A stretch of DNA of 64,000 bases, taken from NCBI GenBank assembly GCA_007844125.1, contig CM017558.1:54537408-54601407 (forward strand), in the 5' to 3' direction. Below the pieces are notes generated by a model, which saw nothing but the letters and a program-made list of their open reading frames with translations, searched no databases and was not told where the DNA came from. This stretch comes from Sinonovacula constricta (Eukaryota > Mollusca > Bivalvia > Cardiida > Solecurtidae). The position numbers and the translations under genes are program-made. Each line of letters opens with the position of its first letter. Position 1 is the stretch's first letter. Below, piece by piece: positions 49,920-62,453 of the stretch.

Positions 49920-50080
49920 AAGAGGGCCATATCGGCCCTAAATCACTCACCTGTGTGCCAAAGACATTTAGCCCTTGTGGCTATGCTTTTTGACAATTCA
50001 AAATTCTTTGACCAATCTTGATACAAGCCATCATAGGAATATATAAAACAAATGTAACAGCTCTAGCGCTTCAAGTTTCT
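49920..50080 (+). repeat. bivalve-type dispersed repeat ('gagggccatatcggccct')
   Basis: Begins 'agagggccatatcggcccta' then 'aatcactcacctgtgtgcc'. Same family as 47930-48170. The start carries an inverted pair, agggcc...ggccct. Confidence 0.65.
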
Positions 50081-50329
50081 GACAAGAAGATTTTCTAAGT
50101 TTTCCTATAAAGCCTTTTATGTAAATATATCATTTTATTTTATCATTAAAATATTAACAGAGAGCTGTATTTAAAAAAAGAAGAGAATTTTCAAAGAGCA
50201 TGGTAAAAAAAAACAAGAATTTTTATCTTATATTATGCACACAGGTATGTAGTCAGACTTTTAACGTTTACAATATTTAATTCAACAGGATACAATGCCT
50301 CTGTTTTGTCATTGTATTAATGAAAAATG

Positions 50330-50357
50330 GACTTTTATTGTTGTTGTTGTTGTTGTT
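50330..50357 (+). repeat. (TTG)n microsatellite
   Basis: Run of TTG trinucleotides ('attgttgttgttgttgttg'). Confidence 0.9.
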
Positions 50358-50399
50358 TAATCACAGATGTAAGTATTACAAGTGTTGTAGTACAATTAC

Positions 50400-50730
50400 T
50401 GCTTATCGTAGACATGACCAGCCGAGTGACAAACCATCATAAGGTGTTTAGTCCCTTTCACACCCAGTACACCCTCGGGATGATAAATGACTGTGCCTCA
50501 CGCACCTTTGACTCCCATTGCTCCTAACATTCACCACGTTGAGTGTGATGGGAAATCACAACATCCCTCTTCAACAAAGAATACAAATGCCTTCCACCCA
50601 TTCTCCTTACAGGAATTGGCTTGGTCTTCATTCCTTGCTCTCTTGTGCTAAGAGGGCCCTCTCCCTTTTCGGATCAATCATTGCTGGCTGTTCCCTTTAT
50701 ATTATTTTTTGCATGCAAGTCTAGCAAAAT
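50400..50730. other. GC-richer island, unidentified
   Basis: The sequence is clearly less AT-rich than its surroundings (for example 'cccagtacaccctcgggatg' near 50462 and 'gagggccctctcccttttcg' near 50651). Two short overlapping open frames on the plus strand show no known motif. It may be the remnant of a transposable element; I cannot name it. Confidence 0.35.
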
Positions 50731-51027
50731 CATATTTAGGTTTAGTGTCAATAAGTTTAAATGCATGTATTAAGTGTACCCAAACAAAACCTGTATTTTT
50801 ATAATACAGATAAAAAGCATGAACTGTATGTTTAAGAAATGATAAAAGCATTTAATATTCCTGGTTAATATTTCACAATACTGCTTTTATAGAGCTCTGG
50901 CTGCTTCTGACATGGCATTTATATGTATTTGTAAGGCATGGAGTGGGATGGCTCCTTAATCCACAAAATGACATAATTCATGGAAATTATTAACTATTTA
51001 TACAGCAAGAGAATATAAGACTTCCAT

Positions 51028-51350
51028 AAAGACAAAGATTCTGATCAAGTTCTATGAATATTAGGCCCAATATAACTTTTATGGCATTTATGACTCCATG
51101 TGACCCAGTTATTTATCAATCAAAAATTGTATGCAGACAAACATTCTGACCAGTTTTAGGTAAGATTGAGCCAGAATGTGGCGGGTTTAGGGTGTTCACA
51201 AGGTTTTCTAACAGTTGACCTAGTGTCCCTATGTAACACAGTCATCCAAAATTATATGCAGACACACATTCTGACCAACTTTGGTGAAAAAATTGATCAA
51301 AACTGTAGCCTCTGGTGTTTCCACAAGCAGAGTGTTGACACTACAAACTG
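51028..51350 (+). repeat. bivalve-type dispersed tandem repeat ('attctgaccaa...gttcacaagg')
   Basis: Three monomers start at about 51031, 51136 and 51261 with 'gacaaagattctgatcaag', 'gacaaacattctgaccag' and 'gacacacattctgaccaac'. Between them are 'gggtgttcacaaggttttc' and 'gttgacctagtgtcc', and after the third 'gatcaaaactgtagcctc'. I recognise this from memory as one of the commonest bivalve repeats. The open frame at 51166-51351 is repeat sequence. Confidence 0.75.
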
Positions 51351-51837
51351 ATGGATGAAGGAAGGAATATTAGAAAAGCTTATCTGAAGCAAAATGTGCT
51401 CAAGAAAGCTAAAAACGCTAAATTCAGTACCGGTAAAATGTCCAAACTGTCTGAAATAAATCAACTGAAAACATTCTTCCCGAAAATATTCAAAACTGTA
51501 TTGAAATTAAATAGTTGAACAATCAATAAAAATATTTTAAACAGTCTACAAAAAAAAACAAAAAAACAATCTGCACAGCAAAAGATTTGAAACTGTCTGA
51601 AACATAAAAACTACTGGTCTGAGCTACAGTAATTGGCATATGGTGATGAGAAAAGATTACAATCATTTGTACCAGTATAATGGGAAAGAAGGGTTGATAT
51701 TCTACCATTGATTTTGTCTACTATTCCACCATCCTCTGGTGTCAGTGTCTCCCAAACAGCTGGTTCCTGAGAGCCTCTGTAAACCAGCAAACAACAATGA
51801 CAACCATATTATGCTGAATATCACTTGATCAAACTTA

Positions 51838-51920
51838 GGTACTCGGTGCAGATCCTGGCAGCATTCTGATCAGGCACAACACTATTTGCTGCTATTTAGT
51901 GACATATGTTATCTTAACAT
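51838..51920 (+). repeat. dispersed repeat D copy
   Basis: 'cggtgcagatcctggcagca' then 'ttctgatcaggcacaacact' then 'atttgctgctatttagtgac'. Confidence 0.6.
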
Positions 51921-52346
51921 TGAGAAAAAAATGTATGTAAAATTATGACTAATTGAAATGTAGAACTGGTAAATGTACGGAAGGTTAAAATCTAAGTTCT
52001 CTTATTTTCTGATCTCACACAACTTTCTAGACATACACATCAGAGAATTATAAGCATTCATTTTTCATTCGAAAGTAAGAATTGAAATTATGGATTTCAA
52101 GACACATTATCGTTAAAAGTATTAACAGATACATTTCTGAAATCATGCGTGAAGCTTAAGAGGGAAATTACAATTAAACAACAGAGTGAGACTTAATTCT
52201 GTTGAGAGAGAAAAACAAGTTCAAGTGACATGGACTTAAAGGTGTTACAATGTTGAGAGGGTTTCTTGATTACTTGAGTAAGTAGTCTGACCAGCTTCCT
52301 ATTTCTATGTGTTGTGAAAGTTTGCTAGTCTAAGTACCCTAACATT

Positions 52347-52672
52347 GGGAGTGGACCTGGTAACGCAAATGGTAGAGCATCAACTCCATTTATGGGAGGC
52401 CCCGGGGTTCGATCTCCGGCCGCAACATACCAAAGTCTTTAAAATTGGAAGTGTTATAGCTCCCATGTTAACACTCAGGCAAATATAAGCGTATTTCCGT
52501 GACTGGTTGGCCTAGTGTCAATATAAAGTGACTGAGTCAGTGGTTTCATGCCAGTTATTCATGGCATGCTATACACAGTGAAGGCAGCATTAAATATACT
52601 TCAAGTGGACACCATCTTCAGATAACTGAAATACTTTTGGTGGGATGATAAATTCAATAAACAAACTAACAA
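52347..52672 (+). repeat. tRNA-derived SINE, family A, best copy
   Basis: The head reads like a tRNA, with an A-box-like 'aacgcaaatggtagagcatc' and a B box 'ggggttcgatctccgg' near 52404-52419. The body has 'gttatagctcccatgttaac', 'caaatataagcg', 'gactggttggcctagtgtc', 'ggcatgctatacacagtgaa' and 'ggcagcatt', and it ends 'gggatgataaattcaataaa' with a 'caaacta' tail. The acceptor ends do not pair, so this is not a tRNA gene. Copies also lie at 2.14 and 58.9 kb, all on the plus strand. Confidence 0.75.
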
Positions 52673-55600
52673 TGGGAAGGCTAGTATAGGTTCGACAAGT
52701 ATTAGCTCCATGGTCTGCCATGTCAAGAGGTTAAATGGCAAAGCTTGATACTAATGGGGAGTGCTACATGAACAATAAACAGTAACTTACAAGAAATAGT
52801 CTATGCAGAGAATCAATGTTGACGGAAAAAAATGAATAACAAAATGTTGTAAACAGAAAATATTTTTAGCAATGCAGTTGCATTCATATCAGGCTTAATT
52901 TTCATTGAGTATATATACAGGTCCTGCTTTAATAAATAAATCATCACCTAAATCAACCATCCATAAAATATTCTTAATACACAATAATTTACCCTTTCAT
53001 ACTTTTTCCTGAAATATTCCCGAACTGTTGGTTTATATGCCTGTATTTACGGTCATTGTCGGTCATTACAATGTGAATTTGTACCTATATTGTTTCTTAT
53101 AATGCTCACTTACTTTGTATGCATTAATCCAAGTATGTCCTTTAATGTGCATTTAATTGTTATTACTGGTCATTTAATTTAGACCATGTAAAACCATATA
53201 AAATGTGTCCCTCTCTTATCCATATCATATCAATTCCAGTCGGAAACAAATTGAACTAGGTATCTATCTGTAAATTCATTTTTGGCATATTTTGCATTAG
53301 CACTGTGTGACCAAGGTAACATGAGTGTCTGGAAATTCAAAATAGATGGGACAAGCTCACCTTCAGTACAATATGCGTGGGAATTAGCTTGTATACCAAT
53401 GCATACTGTCAGCCCAATTCTGTACTAAGTGCACAGGTACTAAATACAGAGTAGCCATAAAAAGTACAACCAACCAACCAGTTTAAATCTAAACAAAACT
53501 TGAATGCTGTAGAAATTTTACTTATCTATCTATTAAAATGTTTCTGCAGAAGTCTGTGATAATTAGTGCAGTCTGTCCTTGCAGATGAATTTGTGCAGTC
53601 AGGTAATATAAAAATAAGAAGCAACATTAGAAAGATTTTAATTGCGATTGTTTGTTTTTTTGTTTTTATTTAAGTGGCAGTTGTTTAATAAACAACAGAA
53701 ACCAAACACCGTAATAGATAACAATGTGGTCATTTTACTGCTGAAATAGCATATAAACATAACCATTGAAAACATATGATCGCTTCTAAAAGCTGTGACA
53801 TCACCCCACAGACATTTCCAAAATCAATCATCAATTTGGCCACACAATTATTTGGAGAATAATTTGGAGAAGCAACTTTTAGGAGTTGCTTTATAAAATG
53901 GACACTTCATCTGGCTCCTTGCAAGATCATTTTCCAAGGGTTCTTTCAAATATTATTCAAATCTAAATAAATACTAACATTATTTTTTTAATTCAGATTT
54001 GAGTTTTTCTGCCCCTAACCTATGGGTCTCCAAACACAATCCCACACATGTAAAAAGCAAATAGAATATGGCGTTTTAAAGCTATCATAGCCATGCTGTT
54101 AAAGAACATGTTCCCAGCACTAAATTGACAAAGCAATAAACTGAATTGTTTTGAAAAACGAGAGTGATTTCTTTTTTTATAACATTCACATTTTGAATTG
54201 GGAAAAATAACATGGTAATTCCTAAAGTTAAGGAATATGGAAAATCATAATAAATACAAGAAAGAGCACAGCTGTGAGACATCCAAGATCTCACTGAAAG
54301 CATATGCTTTAAACAAAAAGATGACTATCCTAAGAACTAAACACTCTCTTAAACTGTAAATTCATTACATGAATATGAAAGATTTTAACTAAGAGGAACA
54401 AACTGAAACACTGATGGGTACTAGACGATCTGCTACTTTGCTTTCATCCTTGTCTGCTATACATCTGTAATTACAAGCTGCATTGCTAAAATCAGTTTCT
54501 TTTGTTAAAAAAAGACCTCGCCAAATAGCTACAAGCTTGTTTTATTGCCTGCTACCTTTTTTTATAATTGCAAGCTACAGTTTGTAGCTGCAAGCTACAC
54601 TGCTGGAAGTGAAATACTCTGTTCTTTTCTCTGAAAAAGGTTTTAATGAACAGCTGCAGTTTTCTGTTGTTGCTTGCTACTCTTGGGTCCCCATAAAAAA
54701 TCATTCCATAAGAGCAGCACCAGTAAGCTCAAATTTCACCCTCACTGTGCTGAATGCTGGTTATTCAACAGTTAGTTACTACCGTGTGTTTAATAGCTAC
54801 ATTTGGACCACAGAGTCACTTCAATTAACCTTTTGTTTGACTATTCAAATCTTAAGTAAATAACAATAAACCTTATATTATGATAATTTATCAGTTGTGA
54901 ATTCCCTACTCAAAGACTCACATTGTTTGTTTGGTTTCTTAAGTTTGCTGAACTTGTTAGAATTGATAAATAAAAGAACAATTAAAAATACTAAACATAA
55001 TGTTTTTGAACAACTTTTTGTATACAACTTGTATTTGCTAATAAATGTTTATAAAAACATGTATAACAATTTTCTTAGAGAAACAAACCTTTTTGTATGT
55101 AAAAGTTCATGGATGCTGGTGCAAAAAAGACAACATAACTTATATCCATAATGTGGATTTATTCAGGGAATAAGTTTCAGTATTTGAAGGTAAATCAAAC
55201 ATTTTCCAAAGATAAAAGTTATGTATGAAGTGAAAACAATGTCATGAAAAAATATGTTATAGTTTAAGAAGTAAATCATGCATAAAAATGTATATATTGT
55301 GATCAAATCAATACATAATGTATCTGATCCATATAAATTTCATGACAAATTGATGGCATGAACACTGATGTGTTCTTACTAGACAGGAGAGAAAAAAATA
55401 AATTCTCTCAATATTTAATTCTGTCTCAATTCAAATTAAATAAGTCACATGCGTGACAACAAGCACATGATCTGTCATCCCTTTGACAGATACACAATTT
55501 CTGCTGGCAACATCAAACAAAATTCCCATCTTATATAACTTTCTTTGCTAACATAATTTAGAACATTGTAATTTGTCATTTATATTTGTGTAAGTTATAT

Positions 55601-56815
55601 AAGTTATATAATAATAGTTATAATTTTTTTAAAAATAAGAGAGAAATAAGCCATTTAATAACCATGAAAGGAGGCCATTTTTGTCAACATTTAGCTATTG
55701 CATAATGGTATATGATTGATCCAGTTGATCATCTGTGAATTCGTCCTGTTTCAAGTTGTAATTACCAAAACTCCTATGTCATTTCTTTACATATTTCTGT
55801 GGTAGGTTTCAATTTAAATGCAAACATTCTCTAATAATCGCTGACTGTCCAAACAGCTATTTTTTCAGCTTCTGCCATTTTGAATTTATAGTTACATGTA
55901 AAAAGATGCTGTAGTTATTGTTTTTTTTTTTTTTTAAATTAAGCATCATTAAAATGTAAATATAACAAATATCTATACACATTTTGAAGTGGGCATTCAT
56001 TTCTTAAGTGGATTTAATAATGGGTAACAGTGTTGTGGAGTTGAACTTTTGAACTTTTGTAACTTTTTGCAAGTAAATTTGAAATAAAATGTCACTGATG
56101 TAAATATGGAATCTAATCAAAGTGATTTTATGTTGGATATTTCTTTGTTGTTACTACAGACTGCCAAAAAACATAGTCGTAGGCGATTAAATTTTATTTT
56201 TGTGTTAGTAGAAAGATGGCAGCCTGGTAAGGCTAGTAACTGTAAGTCTTGACTTATATTTGGGACTTTTGTTTAAATTATATATTTGGGACTATTTTTT
56301 ACAACTTGTTTAGATAAATTCAGTGATAAATAAGAGCAAAAAAATCACTGTAATAATAAACATTGTACAGACAAGCCAAAATAATTGTCACAAAAATCGT
56401 ACCCACATCAGCTTAAAGATCAACTTGAGGGATGTAGACATCTCTAAGCAAGGAATGTCCCAAAGTCAACATGACGATTACTTGTGTGAACAGGGTTAGT
56501 GGTGAGGCAAAACAGATTTGTCCAGCTATTGATCTGTGTACCGCAAATCCCCAGAAACCAAAGCTGAATGAAAAGAAATCTGAACCTGATGGTGCCAAAA
56601 TGTATGCAAATCTTGCTTTTACACAGTGATAAAGGTCATCAAGATGTTTCATCGTTTACTGTAATGACATAAAGCTTTTGGATCACCTAAGAACAATAAA
56701 CCTAATGCCTTAACCTGCTAATATATAATGTCTAATACTAAAACATACTTACTTGCTAACAATCTCATGCAAATAAAAAAAAGATATTTTGCAAGGAAAA
56801 TAAGCTGCACAAAGT
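52673..56815. other. stretch without a recognised gene
   Basis: AT-rich DNA. Short 'caagctac' repeats at about 54530-54600 and a poly-T run at 55919-55935. No exon, RNA or element recognised. Confidence 0.5.
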
Positions 56816-56900
56816 ACAGATTCTGATCAGACAGCTGTCGAGGCTGTCTGACCTGGATCTGCACAACTTGCCATCTCAAGTCAATTCATTCAAAGCAGGC
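56815..56900 (+). repeat. dispersed repeat D copy
   Basis: 'gattctgatcagacagctgt' then 'cgaggctgtctgacctggat' then 'ctgcacaacttgcc'. This copy shows the internal inverted pair (cagacagct / ggctgtctg) best. Confidence 0.6.
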
Positions 56901-57499
56901 TAAGAACGAAAGTAACATTGTTTGGGAGAAAATGCAAATCTCACCAAGTCATGGTAATGCCTAAGAAAAACACTTATGCATAATGAGGATTGCCATAGCA
57001 ACAAATGAGTATACAAAGAAAATAACCAAGATATATGGTAAACGAATCAAAGTCCTTGTTGCTCCTTTATTAAACATAATGATCCAGAAACAAACAAAAC
57101 TAATACAAAGTGAGATATTTCCTTTATCTGTAAATTAGCTCAGGATTTTCTTTTAATGGTAATTGTTTTTGTACACAGCTTTGAAGTTACAATTATGGTA
57201 TCAATAACTTAAGGTCCAGGTAAGATGATTTATTGCTTGATTTTGTACATGTACTGTGTTTCTTGACCAAACACCAAAAAATGGGCTTATGATAAAAGAG
57301 GAACAATGGTTTTGAAAATTCACAAAAAAAGAAAATAATGCTGATCCTGAATCACAAAGTATGACACACACTGACAAATGCATGGGTACTATTTTATTTT
57401 TATGCATACCAAAGATAATAACATGATAATAGCTGCAAGAACCAAATACAAAGCTCTGTTACCATAGCAACAAGAACTAAAACAAATGAAAGGCACAAT

Positions 57500-58365
57500 A
57501 ATTACTGCAGGAAAAACCAAAGACAAAAGCTCTGTGATCAGGGCTGCAAAACTAAAGACATAAAGCTCTGTGATCACTGCTGCAAAAGCCAAAGACAAAA
57601 GCTCTGTGATCACTGCTGCAAAAACCAAAGACAAAAGCTCTGTGATCACTGCTGTAAAAGCCAAAGACAAAAGCTCTGTGATCACTGCTGCAAAAACCAA
57701 AGACAAAAGCTTTGTGATCACTGCTGCAAAACTAAAGACATAAAGCTCTGTGATCACTGCTGCAAAAGCCAAAGACAAAAGCTCTGTGATCACTGCTGCA
57801 AAAACCATAGTCAATTAAAGCTCTTTGGTCACTGCTGTAAAAACCAAAGACAAAAGTTCCATGATCACTGCTGCAAAAACCAGAGACAAAAGCTCTGTGA
57901 TCACTGCTGCAAAAGCCAAAGACAAAAGCTCTGTGATCACAGCTGCAAAAAACATAGTCAAAACCTCTTTGGTCACTGCTGTAAAAACCAAAGACAAAAG
58001 TCCCATGATCACTGCTGCAAAAACCAGAGACAAAAGCTCTGTGATCTCTGCTGCAAGAACTAAAGGTAAAAGCTCTTTGGTCACTTCTGCAAGAATCAGA
58101 GACTAAAGCTCTGTTACCATTTCTGCCAGAACAACAGACAATACTTCCATAATAACCTCTTCGATAGCCAAAGACAAAATGTCTATTATCACTTACTCAA
58201 GAACCAAAGACAATATACAATCAGTGCTGCAAGAACCAAAGACACATCCTATAACCACTGCAGCAAGATTCAAAGACAAAACAAACCTTTATGATCAATG
58301 CTGCCAAAATCAAAGATCTGTACAATAATGGCTGCAAGAACCAAAGACAAAGCTCTATAATCACT
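57500..58365 (+). repeat. 36-bp tandem array, about 23 copies, open on both strands
   Basis: Unit 'agctctgtgatcactgctgc' then 'aaaagccaaagacaaa'. A four-unit block recurs exactly 144 bases apart ('ctctttggtc' at 57821 and 57965). As 36 is a multiple of 3, long frames stay open. On the minus strand 57389-57814 and 57815-58084 share one frame, broken by a single stop, and repeat a hydrophobic 12-mer (FAAVITELLSLV). On the plus strand 57825-58106 repeats a charged 12-mer (KTKDKSSVITAA). There is no recognisable signal peptide, splice structure or family match, so I call it a minisatellite. Confidence 0.9.
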
Positions 58366-58903
58366 GTTTTAGTTCCTGCAAGTACATGCCAGCAGAGTCT
58401 GAGAAATGTGCAATACAAAAATTCTCTGAGGACACCTGCCAGTCAGTTCTGGTTAGCGTGTACAAAAACAATGGCTGAAAGCCCATGCATTACAAAAATA
58501 ACTAGTTTCCAGTTCTAGATTTCAGCTGATGACAAAATAATTTTTGCCTTAGTTTTTTGAGGTATTGTTTAATTAAATCTTTTCTTCAAAACATTTTTTT
58601 AAGAATATGATAATCATACAATGTTTTGGTGTGTTCTCTAATTTGATGTTGTACTATAGTTAAGTCTCAATTAAACAAACTTTTGTGACATAGAATATAT
58701 TTGTGTATTTAGACTCTAAGCTAATTACAAAAAGAAATTGTCCAACCATTTCTATGATTCAACCATTCCTATGAGTGTTTTATATTCTAAAATTTATTAT
58801 AATATAAGCTTCTTTTGTAGAAACCAAACAATAACCATGTATCAGTTGCATACAGCACCTTTTTTTTCAGATTTCTATCAAGGCTTTTGTTTACCAACAC
58901 ATT

Positions 58904-59212
58904 CTTGGTAGAACATTGGCTCAAGGTCCTGTAGGACCCACATTCTATCCTGGGCCGCGACATTCCACAGTTGTTAAAAATGGTAGTGGTATAGCTTCCT
59001 TGTTAATGCTCAAGCAAATATAAGGGTAGTTCCACGACTGGATAGCCCGGTGTCAGGATACTGTGAATGGGTTTGATATCATGCCAGGTCTTCAAGGCAT
59101 GCTATACACAGTGAAGGCAGCACTATATCTGCTTCAAGTAGAAAACATCTCCAGATAAGTGGAATACTGTTGACGGAACAATAAACCCAATAAACAAACA
59201 AACAAACAAACA
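58904..59212 (+). repeat. SINE-like repeat, family A copy
   Basis: Matches the 52.35 kb copy block by block: 'gtggtatagcttccttgtta', 'caaatataagggtagttcc', 'ggcatgctatacacagtgaa', 'ggcagcac'. It ends in 'acaataaacccaataaacaa' followed by a (CAAA)n tail at 59193-59212. Confidence 0.75.
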
Positions 59213-59439
59213 ATGCTTTAACTCTTTAAAAAATGAATACATATTCATGTGTGCGATTTAACATTTCAAGGCACCAGCATGAACTACAAAAAAAATATTT
59301 TTCCATCATTTGTGTAGTTAGAATGACAGCACTGAGCATTGAAGCAGACACCTAAAACAGGTGCTGGCTATGAATTATAGAACCCAGTATACAGTTACAA
59401 AACTCTCAGCAAGCTCATAACATAGATAAGACTGAGACA

Positions 59440-59535
59440 AATTGCACAGGTACAGATCAGCCAGCTCCCAACCAAAAGCTGTCTAATAAGGATCTGCACT
59501 ATTTACAGTTGAGTCTCTAGCAATATAACTTAAGT
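59440..59535 (+). repeat. dispersed repeat D copy
   Basis: 'gtacagatcagccagctccc' then 'aaaagctgtctaataaggat' then 'ctgcactatttacagttgag' and 'tctctagcaat'. Confidence 0.6.
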
Positions 59536-62453
59536 TTGCATTTAAATGTAAATCAAAATCTGCTAACACCTCTGAGACACCAGCACCAATGTGAATAGAG
59601 TCAACAAAACTGTTCAAGGAAAACAGTCGATACCAGATATGGTCATGAATTTCTCTGCAATCAATTATTATGCATGTTGTTTGTTAACAGGCAAATGATT
59701 AAACAAAATTGGGAGGTAATGTGGTCTGTATATTAATAATGAAGGCAAATTAACTATAGAACCTTTGAGACATGGAGATTTGTATGTGATTTTGTCAATG
59801 ATTAAAATGCATGCTACCTTAAAAAGTATGCTGCATGTCCAATATTGGAACCTGATTATATCTATCTTTTATATTGCAATCACTCATCAACTATTATTTT
59901 GTTCATGTTGTTAGTAAAAAAAAACTCCTCATGTTGACTGCATTTATAATTGTTTGTTGTACTTTTTAGTATCCAGTCAATACAGTATCAGTTTTCATTT
60001 TGTAAACAGAAAAAAGTAATCAGAACATGCACATGTATGTATTGTTTAACATGGAACAGATGCTTGCAAGTGATATTTTTTGCATAACATCTTTGACCAC
60101 AAGGTCATATGAATAAATTCCTTATCTGTGACAATAAAGCAATGAATGTGGACCTGTCAATCACCACACATGCAGTTGATCCAACAAAGACAACCTAATT
60201 ATTGTTTGTTTAATGTTGCATCTACAAAAGTAACAAGAAATGTAGTTTGCTAAGACTAACCTTAGCTAAGACTTATGACTATAAAATGTTTAGACTGAAA
60301 TTAAACAGACACCAAGCTTTTCAGTTTTGTATTTGTCAGACTAAGCATAATTACATGGGGCATTTGGCAGGTCTAACTCAGGTCTATCAAAGGTCTAACT
60401 CAGGTCTATCAAAGGTCTAACACAAGTTACATAGTTTTCTTTAAAAGTTTACAAATCAATATCAATTGAAAATTTCCAAGCACTTTAAATGTTATCAGTT
60501 AAAAACAATTTATTGGTTAATATTTAACAGTCTCTGACTTTGTTTTTAAAATAAAACTATTATTATTCGAACATTTAAACAAATTATCAACAACTGTCAC
60601 ATTTTAATTTCATCCGACTGATATTCAGCCAAAATATGGTATGTGTAGGCGGAAAAACTGTGTCCTGAAAGGCACACAACTGCAGCATGGAGGTTTAGAA
60701 GATATAGTACACAGAGCTCTAGAAAGAAATGAACTTGATCTGGAGACAATATATATCACACAGTATGCCTACCCCAGGTGCATTGTGTTTAAAATATTTT
60801 GATATTAATAAAAAAATATGTAAGAGTATCTGGTAATTTATTGTTGTGTGACCTTTAAAACACTAACACTTAATATGGACTATAGTAGCTATATTCTTTT
60901 ATAACAATACTATCAAGAGAGTCTAAAAATTACCTTCCATTAAAAAAACTATAAACAGGTCTCTAAGGATTGACCACTGTAAATACAAATGGAAATGTTC
61001 TTTTGTATTCAATCTCCCTGGGAAAGTACTGCTTGTTTACCAGCTTAACTTAACTAATGTTAATATTGAAAGGTGTATGTGGAACTAATTTGAAGAATTG
61101 ATTACCTTTTAAGATTTCAATAGATCTACAGCTGCAACCAGTCCAAGGGGACTAAAATCAATTTACATGTAATTCGGATGGCTACATAAAACTAAAAGAA
61201 AATAGTTCATTCAATTCAATTTGCTTAGGTATTTTTTGGACACAGAATGATATACTAGTGTATTTAATATCCTGATTTATTTAATAATAATTAACAGAAC
61301 GCTAACTATGAGTAATATAGAATTCAAAAAAGCACCAGGATAACAGACACATGAAGTGTTAATTAATTTATAATTTGCTTAAAAATTCAAAAGGATACAG
61401 ATACAATATACCAGTGTTTAGGCTCTTACTTTAAAGCAGTAGGCCAATTTGACCCATTATTTCTGAAAACAGTGGGCCAATTTTAAAATCAGTGGGTCAT
61501 TTTAAAAAAAAATCAACAAAATGGATTTTTAGTAGCAGACAATGCAAAAAACGTCACAAGGTTTCGGATCACCCAAGCGCTTTACTTATATACCGCATCA
61601 TTATATGTGAAGCCTGTATTAATAATGATCAACAGAGTTGTCATTCGTACTGGAAGTCGCTAGTGCATATAAAGTCAATCCAATACAGCCGTTATTAGGT
61701 CAACAGGTAACGGCGAGTCGGTCTATTTTTAGCAAGAACTAGTTTGTGTACAAGCTAGGCTAAGAGTTACAATTGATTGATAAATAGAAGCATTTCTTTC
61801 CGTTTCATTTATTCTTCACTTTTATTAGCATGCGCCAAAATGACCCATTCAGTTAAAATGTGTGCTAACTTTAAAAATTCTGCACCAAACCCGCAAAGGT
61901 GCATGCACTCTAGCCTAAACACTGACATACATGTATGCAATAACTCCAAATCACTTACTGTGAGATATACAGATTTATATCTTATGCAGTAGAATTCTAA
62001 TGAAACTTTATTAAAGGCACCAGGTTTGATATCTAAATATGATTTTGTTTTCTTTAATTTCAGGGGATCTTATTTAGAGGAGGCGCTACAATAAGGATAC
62101 ATAAAGTATTTTCATCCTCCAGATGCAGCAATGGTTTTATCCAGTAATTTTGATCCATCTAAGTCATTAATCATTCTTATATAAACTGACTTGAACTCCT
62201 TACCATTTTACAAGGCTTACATTTTTGGTAAATGATAACAAATTTCCAATTCTTGGTATGCATTTCTTCTAAGAAAATACTTCAGCTTATTTTCCCTGAA
62301 AGCTGTAACATTTTCAGTTTTTACTGACTTAAAATAAACTTAATATATATTGTACTGCACTAATAAATCATTTATACCCTAAAAGCTTTGTACTTTCCTA
62401 GAAATGTGAGCAAAGGAAGTTTCATAGAAGACGTGTTCAGCTCATAAAAAATT
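59536..62453. other. stretch without a recognised gene
   Basis: AT-rich DNA, with a 22-bp tandem duplication at 60370-60423 ('ggtctaactcaggtctatca'). No exon or element recognised. Confidence 0.5.
60370..60423 (+). repeat. 22-bp tandem repeat, about 2.4 copies
   Basis: Unit 'ggtctaactcaggtctatca' plus 'aa'. Each unit is itself two related 'ggtcta' halves. Confidence 0.9.

Noticed and set aside
52355..52425. tRNA-like sequence on the plus strand
   Set aside because: It has an A-box and B-box look, but no closed cloverleaf, and the downstream body is shared with other repeat copies.
53356..53420. Exon-like stretch on the minus strand ending CTGAAG|GTGAGC
   Set aside because: The frame is open and a HAYC tetrapeptide recalls C1a, but the invariant GDCYYC context is absent and the acceptor is poor; judged chance.
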